A stretch of 64,000 bases of DNA from CAYOWK01 sp964407665 (GCA_964407665.1 CAYOWK010000002.1:62001-126000), one strand, 5' to 3'; shown: positions 34,330 through 43,357, counted from the first letter of the stretch. A program made the numbers and translations. The notes: generated by a model not told the origin, from the letters alone.

Positions 34330-35470
34330 TCGACACCACCAGCGAGGTGTTGTTTCCGCCGAAGCCGAAATAGTTGAGCAGGAAATTGCCGCGCCCGACC
34401 GGCGTCGGGCCCTGCGTCAGTGTGATGCCGAGGTCGCCCGCATCCGGGCTGATGCCAGGGGTGCCGGGCAGGAATCCGTCGTTCGCAGCCGCGCAGAAGA
34501 CCGCCAGCTCGGCCAGCCCGCAGGCGCCGAACGTGTGTCCGATGAAGGGCTTCAGCGCCACCACGGGCGGCAGCGGATCAAACACGCGGCGCAGGCCAGC
34601 CGCCTCTGCCTCATCGTTCATGAGGCTTGCAGTTCCGTGAGCCTTGATCGCCGTTATGTCGGCAGGCGTCAGCCCCGCAGATGCGATCGCGGACCGCATC
34701 ACCTGCGCAACGGTCGAGCCATCGGGATTGGCTGCCGATACGCCATGTGTGTCGCACATGTTGGCCGACCCGCGCAGCCAGAAGTCGCCTTCGGAACGCT
34801 TCGCCCCGGTGATGACGACGGCCGCGCACGCCTCGCCCAGCACCAGTCCGGCGCGGGCGCGGTCGAACGGCCTCATGCCATGTGGCGTCAAGAGCTCCAG
34901 CGACTTGAAGCCGAACGAGGTCACCTTGTTGAACAGCTCGACGCCCAGCACGATGGCGTGGCTGACCCTGCCCGTGCGGACGAGCGCGTCGGCGTAGGCC
35001 AGCGCGTTTGCGCTCGCGGTGCAGGCGGTATTGATGGTGAAATCCGGGCCGCCGACGCCAACCCGCCGCGCGATGCGACGCCCCATCTCGCCCATGCAGG
35101 AGTTGGACATCAGCGGATGGACGTCCTCGCCGCGCGCCAGCGCCGATGCGTAATCGTCCTCGGTGACCGAGACATCGAGCGAGGAGGTGCCGAGCAGCAG
35201 CGCCGTTCGGGCCAGATCGGACGCGCTAAGGCCCGCCTGCGCAATCGCTTCGTCAACCGCAGACGTAACCAGCCGCTCGAACCGTTCATGGGGATCGACG
35301 AATGCCGTGGCGTCGATGGTCAGGCTGGGGATCGTTTCCTCGACGCCGCCCAGCGGCGCAGAGAGCAGCGTCGGCGATGAGTGAGGTCCGCGAACAGCCG
35401 CAAGCGCAGCCGGAACGCCTTCGCCCAGGTGACTGCAGAGGCCCGACCCCACGATCCAGGAACGGGTCAT
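34322..35470 (-). CDS. Beta-ketoacyl-ACP synthase (KAS I/II type), catalytic partner
   Basis: 382 residues with the complete decarboxylating triad: Cys150 in TINTACTASANAL, His278 in IKAHGTASLMNDEAEA and His312 in LKPFIGHTFGACG. Elongates an ACP-bound acyl chain with malonyl-ACP. Slightly shorter than FabF (about 410). The start overlaps the ACP stop in ATGA, and its end overlaps the CLF-like start, so ACP, KS and CLF are translated in order, giving equimolar partners. Resembles ketosynthases of aryl polyene/type II PKS gene sets more than housekeeping FabF, chiefly by context. Confidence 0.92.
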   Translation of the reverse strand: MTRSWIVGSGLCSHLGEGVPAALAAVRGPHSSPTLLSAPLGGVEETIPSLTIDATAFVDPHERFERLVTSAVDEAIAQAGLSASDLARTALLLGTSSLDVSVTEDDYASALARGEDVHPLMSNSCMGEMGRRIARRVGVGGPDFTINTACTASANALAYADALVRTGRVSHAIVLGVELFNKVTSFGFKSLELLTPHGMRPFDRARAGLVLGEACAAVVITGAKRSEGDFWLRGSANMCDTHGVSAANPDGSTVAQVMRSAIASAGLTPADITAIKAHGTASLMNDEAEAAGLRRVFDPLPPVVALKPFIGHTFGACGLAELAVFCAAANDGFLPGTPGISPDAGDLGITLTQGPTPVGRGNFLLNYFGFGGNNTSLVVSNA

Positions 35471-35745
35471 GCCTGAGCCGACCTCGCCTCGATGATGAAA
35501 TCGGCGAGGGCGGCGGAAGACGCCATCGCGCGGCGGCCATCGGGACCGCCCTCGATGCGAACCTTGTAACGCTCCTTGACGGCCAGGCTGATCTGCAGGG
35601 CGTCGAGGCTGTCCAGTTCAAGACCTTCGCCGATCAGCGCCATGTCGTCAGGAATAGCCGCAGGGTCGACGTCCTTGTCGCATTCCTGGACGATCATCGC
35701 CTTCAGGTCCGAAATGAGCGTTTCCCTCTCTGGAAGCGCCATCAT
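35467..35745 (-). CDS. Acyl carrier protein of the cluster
   Basis: 92 residues from ATG 35745 (MMALPERETLISDLKAMI); CAGGAG lies seven bases upstream, inside the end of the permease gene. A second ATG follows at once (35742). The phosphopantetheine site is Ser46 in GLELDSLDALQISLAV, the classical DSL motif with helix II. Acidic N-terminal part (QECDKDVDPAAIPDD) is usual for ACPs. It would carry the growing chain for the adjacent KS-CLF and the dehydratases and hand it to the DarB-like and BtrH-like enzymes. No phosphopantetheinyl transferase is in the window. Confidence 0.92.
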   Translation of the reverse strand: MMALPERETLISDLKAMIVQECDKDVDPAAIPDDMALIGEGLELDSLDALQISLAVKERYKVRIEGGPDGRRAMASSAALADFIIEARSAQA

Positions 35746-35749
35746 GATC

Positions 35750-37006
35750 CTACTCCTGACGTGTCTGCAGAACGAGCGCCAGCACAGTCGCCGCGACGCC
35801 AAGACATACGAGTTTTGCCGCCTCCCGGATCATGTCCGGTACGGACCCTCCGTGCAGCAGAAGTTGCAGGAAGCCGTCAAGCCCCCAGGCCATCGGAGAT
35901 AGCTGCGACAGCACCTGCATGCTGTCGGGCATCAGGAACCTCGGGATCATGATTCCGCCGATCGCCGCCAGAACGATGTTGCCAAGGCCAGACAGCAGGG
36001 TCGCCTGTTCTGTCGTTCGCGCAGCCGCCGACACCAGAAGGGCAAGCCCCAACGCTGCAACGCTCACCGAAGCCCCCATCAGCGCCAGCGCAAGGGGCGA
36101 TCCCCGCAATTCAAGCGCATCCCCGCCCAGCAGAGGCACGAGCCAGACGCCGACAGCCAGCATGAGCCACACCTGGGCCTGGTTGACCACGAAGTACGGA
36201 ACGAGCTTCCCCAGGCCGTGCGACACGGCGGACATCCGCGTGGTGCGCAGACGGCGCAGCACGCCCAGCTCCCGTTCGCGGATGTAGGTGTTGGAAAAAG
36301 GGATGGCGACAAAGAAGATCGAGAACACCAGCCAGGCCGGAACGCTCTGCTGGACGGAAGAGGGCGGCGCCTCGTCCTGCGCCCGGTCGCCGAAGGCATG
36401 CAGCAGGGTAACAGTCGCCGCCGGCTTGGGCTCGGCCGCAGGTTCGGCGGGCGCGCCGTCTGCCGCCGCCGCCGCACGTGGCCGCAACCGGGCGAGCATC
36501 GCATCCGCCTGCTGCCGGCCGACGCCTTCGTTCAGCAGGGAGAGGAAGATCGCCTCCATCCGCCGGTCTGCATCCGGCGCCACAAATCCCGTGATCTCGA
36601 CAGGCGGCTGGGCGGCCGCCCGCGCCGGGTCAAGCGCCGCCGGAGACACTGACCGCTGCAGGCTGGCCGCATACCCTTTGGGAATCACCACGCCGAACTG
36701 TGGTTTCCCGGTCTCGACGCTTTCGCGCAGCCCGTCCGGGGTTTCGTCAGGTCCAGAGGCGGTGATGCTGAACGCAGGATTTCCCGAAATCCGGCGGATC
36801 AGGTCCCGGGATGCGTCGGTGCCGTCCGCATCGATCACGGAGACGGCCAGGCCCTCACCGGCTTCGCCAAAGCGGTCCTGCAGCGCCAGCGACATAATGA
36901 GGATGAACACGGTCGGCAGCACGAACAGCAGGGCGAGCCCATGCAGGTCGCGCGACAGAAGCCGCGTTTCCTTGAGCAGGCTGGCGATGAATCCCGAATG
37001 TCTCAC
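35750..37006 (-). CDS. ABC-2 type exporter permease
   Basis: 418 residues, ABC-2 permease layout: one membrane segment near 22-42 (LHGLALLFVLPTVFILIMSLAL), a long extracytoplasmic domain (about 45-225), then five segments from about residue 230 (WLVFSIFFVAIPFSNTYIRERELGVLRRLRTTRMS with the usual amphipathic E-loop RERELGVLRRLR). Relatives export lipids, polysaccharide or pigments. Stop region overlaps the ACP ribosome site and the start overlaps the ATPase stop by four bases, so exporter and ACP/KS/CLF are one operon. Exports the cluster product by inference. Confidence 0.9.
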   Translation of the reverse strand: MRHSGFIASLLKETRLLSRDLHGLALLFVLPTVFILIMSLALQDRFGEAGEGLAVSVIDADGTDASRDLIRRISGNPAFSITASGPDETPDGLRESVETGKPQFGVVIPKGYAASLQRSVSPAALDPARAAAQPPVEITGFVAPDADRRMEAIFLSLLNEGVGRQQADAMLARLRPRAAAAADGAPAEPAAEPKPAATVTLLHAFGDRAQDEAPPSSVQQSVPAWLVFSIFFVAIPFSNTYIRERELGVLRRLRTTRMSAVSHGLGKLVPYFVVNQAQVWLMLAVGVWLVPLLGGDALELRGSPLALALMGASVSVAALGLALLVSAAARTTEQATLLSGLGNIVLAAIGGIMIPRFLMPDSMQVLSQLSPMAWGLDGFLQLLLHGGSVPDMIREAAKLVCLGVAATVLALVLQTRQE

Positions 37007-37980
37007 GCCGCGGCGCCTTCCCGTGCCGAAGGGGCGCCGATCAGCTGGATGTAGGCGTCTTCCAGGCGCCCCTCGCCATGGCTGATCCGGGTGACTTGGA
37101 GCCCCTCCGCCTCGATGGCGGCCAGGACAGCTGCAGCGCTCGGGCCGCCGCCGAGGTCAGCCGCCAAGTCGCAGGCGCTCGTCAACCGGACGCCGAACGC
37201 GTCCAGCCGGGCAAGCTGGTCAGCGGATGGCGCCTTGGCGACCGCGACCCGGATCGTCTTGTCGGCGGCGCCCGTGTAGCTGGCGATTGGGCCGGTCGAG
37301 ATCAGGCGGCCGCGATCCACGATCGCGATGTGGTCGCAGAGCGCCTCCACCTCCTCCATGTAGTGGGAGGTATAGACGACGGTCACGCCCCGGGCGCGCA
37401 TGGCGGCGACGGCGTCGACGATGGTCCGCCGGGAGCGGGCGTCAATGCCGACGGTCGGTTCGTCCAGAAACAGGATGCGAGGCTGGTTGATCAGGGCGAT
37501 GGCGAGGTTGAGTCGGCGCTTTGTGCCCCCGGAATAGGTATGGGCCGGCTCGTCCAGAACCGCTCCAAGGGCGCAGATCGCTACAGCCTCGTCCAGCCGC
37601 CTGCGCCAGTCACGGGCGGGCAGGCGATAGGCGCCCGCAAAGAAGTCGAGATTTTCCCGGCCCGTAAGCGCCGGATAGAATGCGAGGTCCTGCGGTGCGA
37701 GCGCCACAGACGCCCGGATCTTGCCAAGGCTTCGGGAGGCGGCGTGGCCTTCGATCCAGATATCGCCGGTCTGCGGCCTGCGGGCGCCGGACATCAGGGC
37801 AAACAGCGTGCTTTTGCCGGCCCCGTTCGGCCCGAGCAGGCCGAAGCAGGACCCTGCCGCTACCGAGAGTGTAATCTTGCCAATCGCCGGCCTCGCGGCG
37901 CCCCGGTATGTCCAGGAGAGCTGCTCGACCCGTATCGCGGGCTGGCCGGCTTCCTCCGCCGGCTGAGCGTGCTGCACCAT
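37003..37980 (-). CDS. ABC exporter ATP-binding protein of the cluster
   Basis: 325 residues, NodI/DrrA-like ABC ATPase. Walker A GPNGAGKSTLF, Q-loop in VALAPQDLAFYPALTGREN, signature YSGGTKRRLNLAIAL, Walker B ILFLDEPTVGID, and switch His in VVYTSHYMEE. The C-terminal extension of about 90 residues (IRVAVAKAPSADQL onward) is usual in this subfamily. First gene of the minus-strand operon, so the promoter should lie in 37981-38100. Pairs with the adjacent ABC-2 permease; substrate predicted to be the lipid made by the cluster. Confidence 0.93.
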   Translation of the reverse strand: MVQHAQPAEEAGQPAIRVEQLSWTYRGAARPAIGKITLSVAAGSCFGLLGPNGAGKSTLFALMSGARRPQTGDIWIEGHAASRSLGKIRASVALAPQDLAFYPALTGRENLDFFAGAYRLPARDWRRRLDEAVAICALGAVLDEPAHTYSGGTKRRLNLAIALINQPRILFLDEPTVGIDARSRRTIVDAVAAMRARGVTVVYTSHYMEEVEALCDHIAIVDRGRLISTGPIASYTGAADKTIRVAVAKAPSADQLARLDAFGVRLTSACDLAADLGGGPSAAAVLAAIEAEGLQVTRISHGEGRLEDAYIQLIGAPSAREGAAA

Positions 37981-38379
37981 AACGGACTCAAACTACGACC
38001 TTGCTGCAGCGCCAATCGCCGCCGCAGCTTCCCCCGTGAGGTACACCGATTGGGGGTGAACCTCAATCGTGCGCAAGCCGTCCCCCGGGGACCGCCAGTA
38101 TCCCGCTCTTTTCCAGGAACCATCACCCGGTCATGGCGTTTCGTCATGTACGAACACAGACCGCAGGCGCCTGCCGGGCGCCCCGGCGCGTGGCAGGGTG
38201 GGAGGAGCCCCGATCATGTCGCTGCACCTGCGAAGCCGCCGCGAGTCCGCGTCTGGCGGGTGGGCGCCCGATGATGCTATGGTTCCGGCTGTTCGCCTTG
38301 TGCGCGAACGCCGCATGGGGAACGCCTGTGGGCAGATGCTAACGGAGGGGCCCCGATTCGCGGCTCTGGAGTCAGGTTC
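37981..38379. other. Divergent intergenic region upstream of the exporter-ACP-KS operon
   Basis: 399 bases with no convincing gene. Contains a 9-bp stem at 38047-38069 (CGATTGGGG with CCTCAATCG, loop GTGAA, one G-T pair), 67 bases before the ATPase start on the minus strand; it could be an operator or leader hairpin. Another small palindrome-rich part lies near 38160-38230. Must contain the promoters of both the cluster operon and the receiver gene. Confidence 0.5.
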
Positions 38380-38745
38380 ATGAAGCTGCGTGTTCTTGTC
38401 GTCGAGGACGAGGCCGTTGTCGCCATGCTTCTCGAAGACATGCTTCTCGACCTCGGCCATGAAGTCGTCGCGGCAGTGGGTCGTCTCGATCAGGCGCTGG
38501 AAATAGCGGGATCGAAAGACCTCGACCTTGCCATCCTTGACGTCAATCTGAACGGCAAGATGACCTACCCGATTGCGGAAATTCTGAAGGCGAGAGGTGT
38601 CCCGGTGACGTTTGCGACGGGCTATGGCGCAGACGGCCTGCACGCAGACTGGCGCTCGGCTCCGGTCATCCAGAAGCCCTTCCAGATCCGTGACCTCGAA
38701 CGCGCCATTGCCCGCGCAACCGAAAGCGTTCGTCAGCCGGGCTGA
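38380..38745 (+). CDS. Single-domain response regulator
   Basis: 121 residues, receiver domain only. Acidic pair in VLVVEDEAVV, phosphoacceptor Asp in LDLAILDVNLNG, switch Thr in TFATGYGADG, conserved Lys in VIQKPFQI. The VEDE-VAMLLEDML and DVNLNG-YPIA wording belongs to the alphaproteobacterial receiver group often paired with HWE or PhyR-type signalling, where stand-alone receivers work as phosphorelay intermediates. No kinase adjacent. Sits next to, and diverges from, the biosynthetic cluster; regulation of that cluster is possible but unsupported. Confidence 0.92.
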   Translation: MKLRVLVVEDEAVVAMLLEDMLLDLGHEVVAAVGRLDQALEIAGSKDLDLAILDVNLNGKMTYPIAEILKARGVPVTFATGYGADGLHADWRSAPVIQKPFQIRDLERAIARATESVRQPG

Positions 38746-38753
38746 AACACGGG

Positions 38754-39557
38754 CTAGGGCGCCCGGGTTTCTGCGGTCGGTTGTCCGGAATGGCGCATCT
38801 CCATGACACCGCCGCGAACCAGGATCTGCCAGGCCTCTTCGGCTGTATCTGCAAATGCGAACAGCTCCAGATCGTAGGCCGAGCACGTCCCGTTGCTGAC
38901 CAGCGCGTCGAAATTGATCACCGAGGTCCAGTAGCTCTTGTCGAAGAGCACGATCGGAATGGCCGGCGCCTTGCCGGTCTGGCGCAGCGTCAACAACTCG
39001 AACAGCTCATCCAGCGTCCCGAAGCCGCCGGGAAACACCACCAACGCGTTGGCCCGCATCGCCAGGTGCATCTTACGCATCGCGAAATAGTGGAAGCGGA
39101 AAGTGAGATCCGGTGTCGAATAGGCGTTCGGCTCCTGCTCGTGCGGGAGCGTTATGTTGAAGCCGATGGACGGAGCGCCTGCATCGCTTGCGCCGCGATT
39201 GGCGGCCTCCATGATGCCCGGTCCGCCGCCTGTCGCGATGACGTTGTCGCGTGGATGGTGATCGGTCAGTAACGCTCCGCCTTCCTGAGAGGCGAGGCGG
39301 GCGAACGCGCGGGCCTGCTGATACCAGCGGGCATGCACATCACTGCCCTTGTCCGTCACGCGGGCGGACCCGAAGACCACAATGGTGGACCGAACGCCCC
39401 ATCGCCGCAGCTCTTCCTCGGCCTTGGCGTACTCCAGCATGAAGCGAGCGCCCCGCATGGAATCGCCGAGCAGGAAATCCTGGTCCAGCGCGGCGAGGCG
39501 ATAGGAGGGCGACGCCATATTGGCGGCGTTGGAAGGCGGCTTGGCGTCATGTGTCAT
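38754..39557 (-). CDS. LOG-family Rossmann protein (TIGR00730-like)
   Basis: 267 residues from ATG 39557 (MTHDAKPPSNAAN); a start 12 codons upstream adds a Cys-rich segment and is less likely. Family signatures: VVFGSARV, nucleotide-site ATGGGPGIMEAANRG and PGGFGTLDELFE. Often misannotated as lysine decarboxylase; characterised LOG proteins are phosphoribohydrolases that release base from nucleoside 5'-monophosphates (cytokinin activation in plants and some bacteria). The long N-terminal extension and the ending region AFADTAEEAWQILVRGG are typical of the larger bacterial type II form. Convergent with the receiver gene, eight bases apart. Confidence 0.88.
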   Translation of the reverse strand: MTHDAKPPSNAANMASPSYRLAALDQDFLLGDSMRGARFMLEYAKAEEELRRWGVRSTIVVFGSARVTDKGSDVHARWYQQARAFARLASQEGGALLTDHHPRDNVIATGGGPGIMEAANRGASDAGAPSIGFNITLPHEQEPNAYSTPDLTFRFHYFAMRKMHLAMRANALVVFPGGFGTLDELFELLTLRQTGKAPAIPIVLFDKSYWTSVINFDALVSNGTCSAYDLELFAFADTAEEAWQILVRGGVMEMRHSGQPTAETRAP

Positions 39558-39608
39558 GACCTGCGGGTTAGCCCCACAGGCGCATGATGTCACCCCTGAC
39601 CAGCGGCT

Positions 39609-40502
39609 TCAGCGGAACGCACGGGCGTAGGGGTGATCCAGCGTCACCCTTGGCAGCTCGATCTCACGCGTCAGGCCCTTGCGCCGGTCTATCGCAAAAA
39701 CCGAACGCGGGCTGGCGGGATCGAACGTGAAGGCCTGGCCCTCGACCTCCAGTGAAATGGTCGCGAGGTGAATCAGTACAGGTCCCATCGTGGGCCGGGC
39801 CAGAACATACATTTCGGGCCGGTCATGCCCAAGAATGTAGAGCAACCCGTCCGGCCCCAGTTGACCGCCGGACGAGCCATAGGGCGCCATGCTCTCCATT
39901 GCGCTGGCCGGAAAAAGCCAGCCCCCGGTCTTCCGCCACTCGGAATCGAACGTGACGACGCTCGAGAAGGCGTGATTTTTGAAGCCGACCCCGTTGCCGT
40001 CATAGTGCGTGAACGACGCAATCCAGCCGCCCTGATAGCGCCCGAACCACGTCAGCGAGCCCTCGTCCATCATCCCGAAGCTGTGCGACGACATATGGCG
40101 CATCGACGCCGCATCGAAGATCTCCACCGATGATCCCATCGGCGCCTGCGGATAGTTGGAGTTGGCGCACCAGAGCTTTCCAGCTTCCTCGAAACAGCTG
40201 TTGAGGTGTCGGATCAGCCCGCTCTTTTCGCCAACCCAGCGCGCAACGATTTCGCCCGTATCGCGCCGGTACTTTCCGATCACGAAGTTGTCGACCGGGT
40301 AGATGAACCTGCGGTCCGCCGCGACGCCCTGATCGGCCTCCGGCGTCTCGAAGACCCTCAGCGTACGCGCAGTCAGCTGCTGCACAGGCGGCGGCGCATA
40401 CTGTGCAGCATCAAGAGAGGGGATCGCGGCTTGCGGCGTCGATGGGACCTGCGCACAGGCAGCCATAAGTGCGAGCGCGGTAGCAAGGATCACAAAGCGC
40501 AT
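39609..40502 (-). CDS. Putative lipoprotein of unknown function, downstream of TonB receptor
   Basis: 297 residues from ATG 40502 (MRFVILATALALMAAC). Lipobox LMAAC gives an acylated cysteine at residue 16, so a lipoprotein of the inner or outer membrane. The mature part is rich in beta-strand-like blocks with recurring tryptophan/glycine turns (WVGEKSGLIRHLNSCF, WFGRYQGGWIASFTHYDG, GGQLGPDGLLYILGHDRPEMYVL), consistent with a beta-propeller; I recognise no named family. Lies 73 bases after the TonB receptor stop with a strong hairpin between, so likely the receptor's surface or periplasmic partner. Confidence 0.82.
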   Translation of the reverse strand: MRFVILATALALMAACAQVPSTPQAAIPSLDAAQYAPPPVQQLTARTLRVFETPEADQGVAADRRFIYPVDNFVIGKYRRDTGEIVARWVGEKSGLIRHLNSCFEEAGKLWCANSNYPQAPMGSSVEIFDAASMRHMSSHSFGMMDEGSLTWFGRYQGGWIASFTHYDGNGVGFKNHAFSSVVTFDSEWRKTGGWLFPASAMESMAPYGSSGGQLGPDGLLYILGHDRPEMYVLARPTMGPVLIHLATISLEVEGQAFTFDPASPRSVFAIDRRKGLTREIELPRVTLDHPYARAFR

Positions 40503-40523
40503 GTCTCGTCTCCCAAACGGCAA

Positions 40524-40554
40524 CGACCGGCCGGAGGGTCAAACCGGCCGGTCG
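40524..40554. terminator. Perfect 11-bp hairpin between TonB receptor and lipoprotein genes
   Basis: CGACCGGCCGG (40524-40534) pairs perfectly with CCGGCCGGTCG (40544-40554) around a nine-base loop. Only a weak T-run (GTTTGG) follows on the minus strand. It could be a partial terminator, or an RNA-processing or stabilising hairpin that lowers expression of the downstream lipoprotein. Confidence 0.55.
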
Positions 40555-40575
40555 CGCTCAAGGTTCTAGCCGTAA

Positions 40576-43197
40576 CTAGAAGCCGTAGCTCGCGCCGAGG
40601 TAGAATGTGCGGCCCACATTCTCGAACTCGGTGTTCCAGTTCTCGCGACCGCCCTGAAGTTCGGTGGTCGGCTCGTCATTGATGTTCACCGCCTCGGCAA
40701 ACACCTTGAACGTGTCGGTGATGGCGTAGGAAACCTTTGCATCCCACCGCCCGAACTCGCCCTGGTCGAGGCTGAAGTTGGGGTCTGTGCTGTAGTCGGT
40801 CAGGTAGCTGGCATTGTAGGCATAGCTGACCGAAGCATCGAACGGACCTTCCTGGAAGAACAGCGAGAACGCGTAGGTTGATTCCGGCTGGCCCTGCAAA
40901 GGAGAGGTCGAACCGTCGGCGTTCTCGACTTCGCCGTCGACAAAGGTGGCGCTCACAACGCCGCCCAGGCCCGAAAGGAAACCGGGAAGGAAGTCGAACT
41001 GCGTCTGTGCGCTCAGTTCAAGCCCCTGGAGGAAGGCGGACCCGCCGTTGATTGTCGTCGAGGTCCGAAGGTTGGTGAAGTCTGCAGCCGTGACGCCGGA
41101 GATGCCACGACGGGCGAGTTCCTCGGTGATCTCCTGCGGCGTATCGAACACTTCAGACGTTCCAACCAGCTGGTCCGTGATGTCCTTGTAGAACACCGAC
41201 GCTGTGATCGCTGTCAGGCGGTTGGGGTACCATTCGGCGGACGCATCGTAGTTCCAGGACTTGCGCGGCTTGAGGCCCGGATTGCCAACCGAGATGCTGG
41301 CGTTGAGTCCATCATCGGAGAATGTCGTGCGCGGAGCGATGGTGTCATAATCCGGACGTCCCAGCGCTCGCGTTACCGCTCCACGGAAGACCAGGGAGTC
41401 GTTCGGGCGGTAGTTTGCGAGCAGGGCAGGAAGTACTTCGGTGTAGTCGCCGCCAGCCTCGATCTGCGGGACGCCAGCGACGCCCAGCGCGTACCCCTTG
41501 CTGGCCACGTCTGTGTATTCCACACGGACGCCGCCAATGACCTGGAAGGGGCCGAACTCGGCCGTCGCCATGCCATAGCCGGCAAGGATAGTTTCCTCGA
41601 TCCCGTAGTCTGACCCGAAATCGGAGGAGGCATTGGCTGCGATGTTCTGGGTGAACTGGCCGCGGTTGGCGTTGAAGTACCGGTTCATCCCATCGACATC
41701 CATCCAGATGTTGGGGACGTCGCCCTGCGAGGTCTCGTTGACGAAGCCGCCGCGCGTGAAACCGGCGTCGGAACCAAGGTTCAGCGAGCCAGGCCCGGTG
41801 AACTCGTCCTGGCCATCATCGCGCTCACGCTCGGTTTGGGACGCCTTGAAGCCGCCCTTGAATTCCAGCGCGTCGCTGAAATCCCAGGTCGCGTTCAGTT
41901 GACCGATCAGCGCGTCCTCCTTCATCTCGCGCTCAAAATAGCGGACGCGGCGGATCGGCAACAGGCTCGGATTGGTGCGGTTGGGCGTCCCGGCATTTGG
42001 CGTAATGGTAACAACGCCGTCGCCATTGATCTTCCACGTTGACGCGCCGACCGCAGACGTGCTGGAGCGCCACTCCCAGCTGTCGTTCGGCTCTTCGATC
42101 TCGTTGGCGTTGGCCTGGACAAGATAGTCCACCTTCAGGTCGCCGAAAGTGTTCTCGCCGCCGGCTGCCAGCGAGGAGACGATCTTGTTGGCGTACTCAA
42201 GACGGATGTTGGCGAGCACGCGGTCTGTGCCAGTCGTCCCTGACGTAGGAGATGTCAGCGAGAAACCGGGACGGGAAAACGTCAGGTTCTGTTCGTAGCG
42301 GTTGCGGTGCTGGTATTCGTCCCAGGTCGAATAGAAGCCGCGAACGAAGTATTTCGAGGATTCATCAGGGCGGAACTCGACGGCGCCGTTGAGGTTCAGG
42401 CGCTCGCGCCCGATCACATAGTAGTTGTTCTTCACGTTCACGGGCAGGAACGTGCCGGCCGTTGAGCCCGGAACGGTGGTGGGGACCGCCGTCCAGTCAT
42501 CCTGGTAGATGCCGGTTGCGATGTACTCGCGCGAGGAGAACGTCGCGCCGAGCAGCCAGCCAAACGTATCGCCGATCTTGCCGGACACCATGCCGTCCAG
42601 CGCATAGGGGTCGTGGCCGGCGTAGGCGTTGTCCTCCGGGCGAATGTCTTCATAGCCATAACGGCCTGTCACAAAGCCGTAGAGGTCTTCCGTGCGGTCG
42701 AACGGCATGGCTGTTTCGACGTTCACGGTGCCGCCGATGCCTTGGGCATCCATATCCGGCGTCGGTGTCTTGACGACCTGCACCTTGCTGAGGACGCCGC
42801 CGGAAATGATGTCGAGCGGAGCCTGGCGTCCGCCAAGCTCGACTTCCGGCGAGCCCATCTGGACGCCGTTGATGGTCACGTTATTGAGATTGGAAGCGAC
42901 GCCCCGGATCTGCACATAGCGTCCTTCGCCTTTCTCGACGAGCATCGAGACGCCGGGCAGGCGGTTGAGGCTTTCGCCAATGTTCTTGTCGGGCAGCTGG
43001 CCAAGCTCGTCTGCCGACAGCGCCTCGATGACGCGAACATCGTTCTTCTTCTGGGCGATGCCTTCCTGGCGAGACAGTTCGGTTCCGGTGACGACGATGG
43101 TCTCGGTCTGAGGACCGGACGGCGCGGTCTGTCCCCATGCTGCGCCGCATGCCAGCAAAACGCCTGTCGACCCGAGCAGAACAGTTCTGAACGTCAC
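40576..43197 (-). CDS. TonB-dependent receptor, TIGR01782-like
   Basis: 873 residues. Signal peptide about 1-23 (LLGSTGVLLACGAAWGQ), TonB box-like TETIVVTGTEL, plug domain about 40-165 (NIGESLNRLPGVSMLVEKGEGRYVQIRG-like start and the TPTPDMDAQGIGGTVNVET end), long 22-strand barrel ending in LGASYGF. The GEGRYVQIRGV-NNVTINGVQMGSPE wording marks the TIGR01782 type abundant in Caulobacter and sphingomonads, often for carbohydrates. Upstream region 43198-43357 is short and separates it from the GYF gene. Co-oriented with the lipoprotein downstream. Substrate unknown. Confidence 0.93.
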   Translation of the reverse strand: MTFRTVLLGSTGVLLACGAAWGQTAPSGPQTETIVVTGTELSRQEGIAQKKNDVRVIEALSADELGQLPDKNIGESLNRLPGVSMLVEKGEGRYVQIRGVASNLNNVTINGVQMGSPEVELGGRQAPLDIISGGVLSKVQVVKTPTPDMDAQGIGGTVNVETAMPFDRTEDLYGFVTGRYGYEDIRPEDNAYAGHDPYALDGMVSGKIGDTFGWLLGATFSSREYIATGIYQDDWTAVPTTVPGSTAGTFLPVNVKNNYYVIGRERLNLNGAVEFRPDESSKYFVRGFYSTWDEYQHRNRYEQNLTFSRPGFSLTSPTSGTTGTDRVLANIRLEYANKIVSSLAAGGENTFGDLKVDYLVQANANEIEEPNDSWEWRSSTSAVGASTWKINGDGVVTITPNAGTPNRTNPSLLPIRRVRYFEREMKEDALIGQLNATWDFSDALEFKGGFKASQTERERDDGQDEFTGPGSLNLGSDAGFTRGGFVNETSQGDVPNIWMDVDGMNRYFNANRGQFTQNIAANASSDFGSDYGIEETILAGYGMATAEFGPFQVIGGVRVEYTDVASKGYALGVAGVPQIEAGGDYTEVLPALLANYRPNDSLVFRGAVTRALGRPDYDTIAPRTTFSDDGLNASISVGNPGLKPRKSWNYDASAEWYPNRLTAITASVFYKDITDQLVGTSEVFDTPQEITEELARRGISGVTAADFTNLRTSTTINGGSAFLQGLELSAQTQFDFLPGFLSGLGGVVSATFVDGEVENADGSTSPLQGQPESTYAFSLFFQEGPFDASVSYAYNASYLTDYSTDPNFSLDQGEFGRWDAKVSYAITDTFKVFAEAVNINDEPTTELQGGRENWNTEFENVGRTFYLGASYGF

Positions 43198-43357
43198 GTG
43201 TCACCCTCCACCGTCCAACCCGAGGGCGGCGATAGGTGGTTTGCGTGACGGTCCGTCGACAGATTCATAAACCTTGCGTGTCGCAGCTTTCGCGCAACAC
43301 AAGCCCGGGTGGGGCCCAGAACATCTGACTCATCGATTTGGGTAAAGGCGTGCGCCG

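Noticed and set aside
38754..39557. Annotation as lysine decarboxylase
   Set aside because: GGGPGIMEA and PGGFGTLDE mark the LOG family; there is no PLP-binding site.
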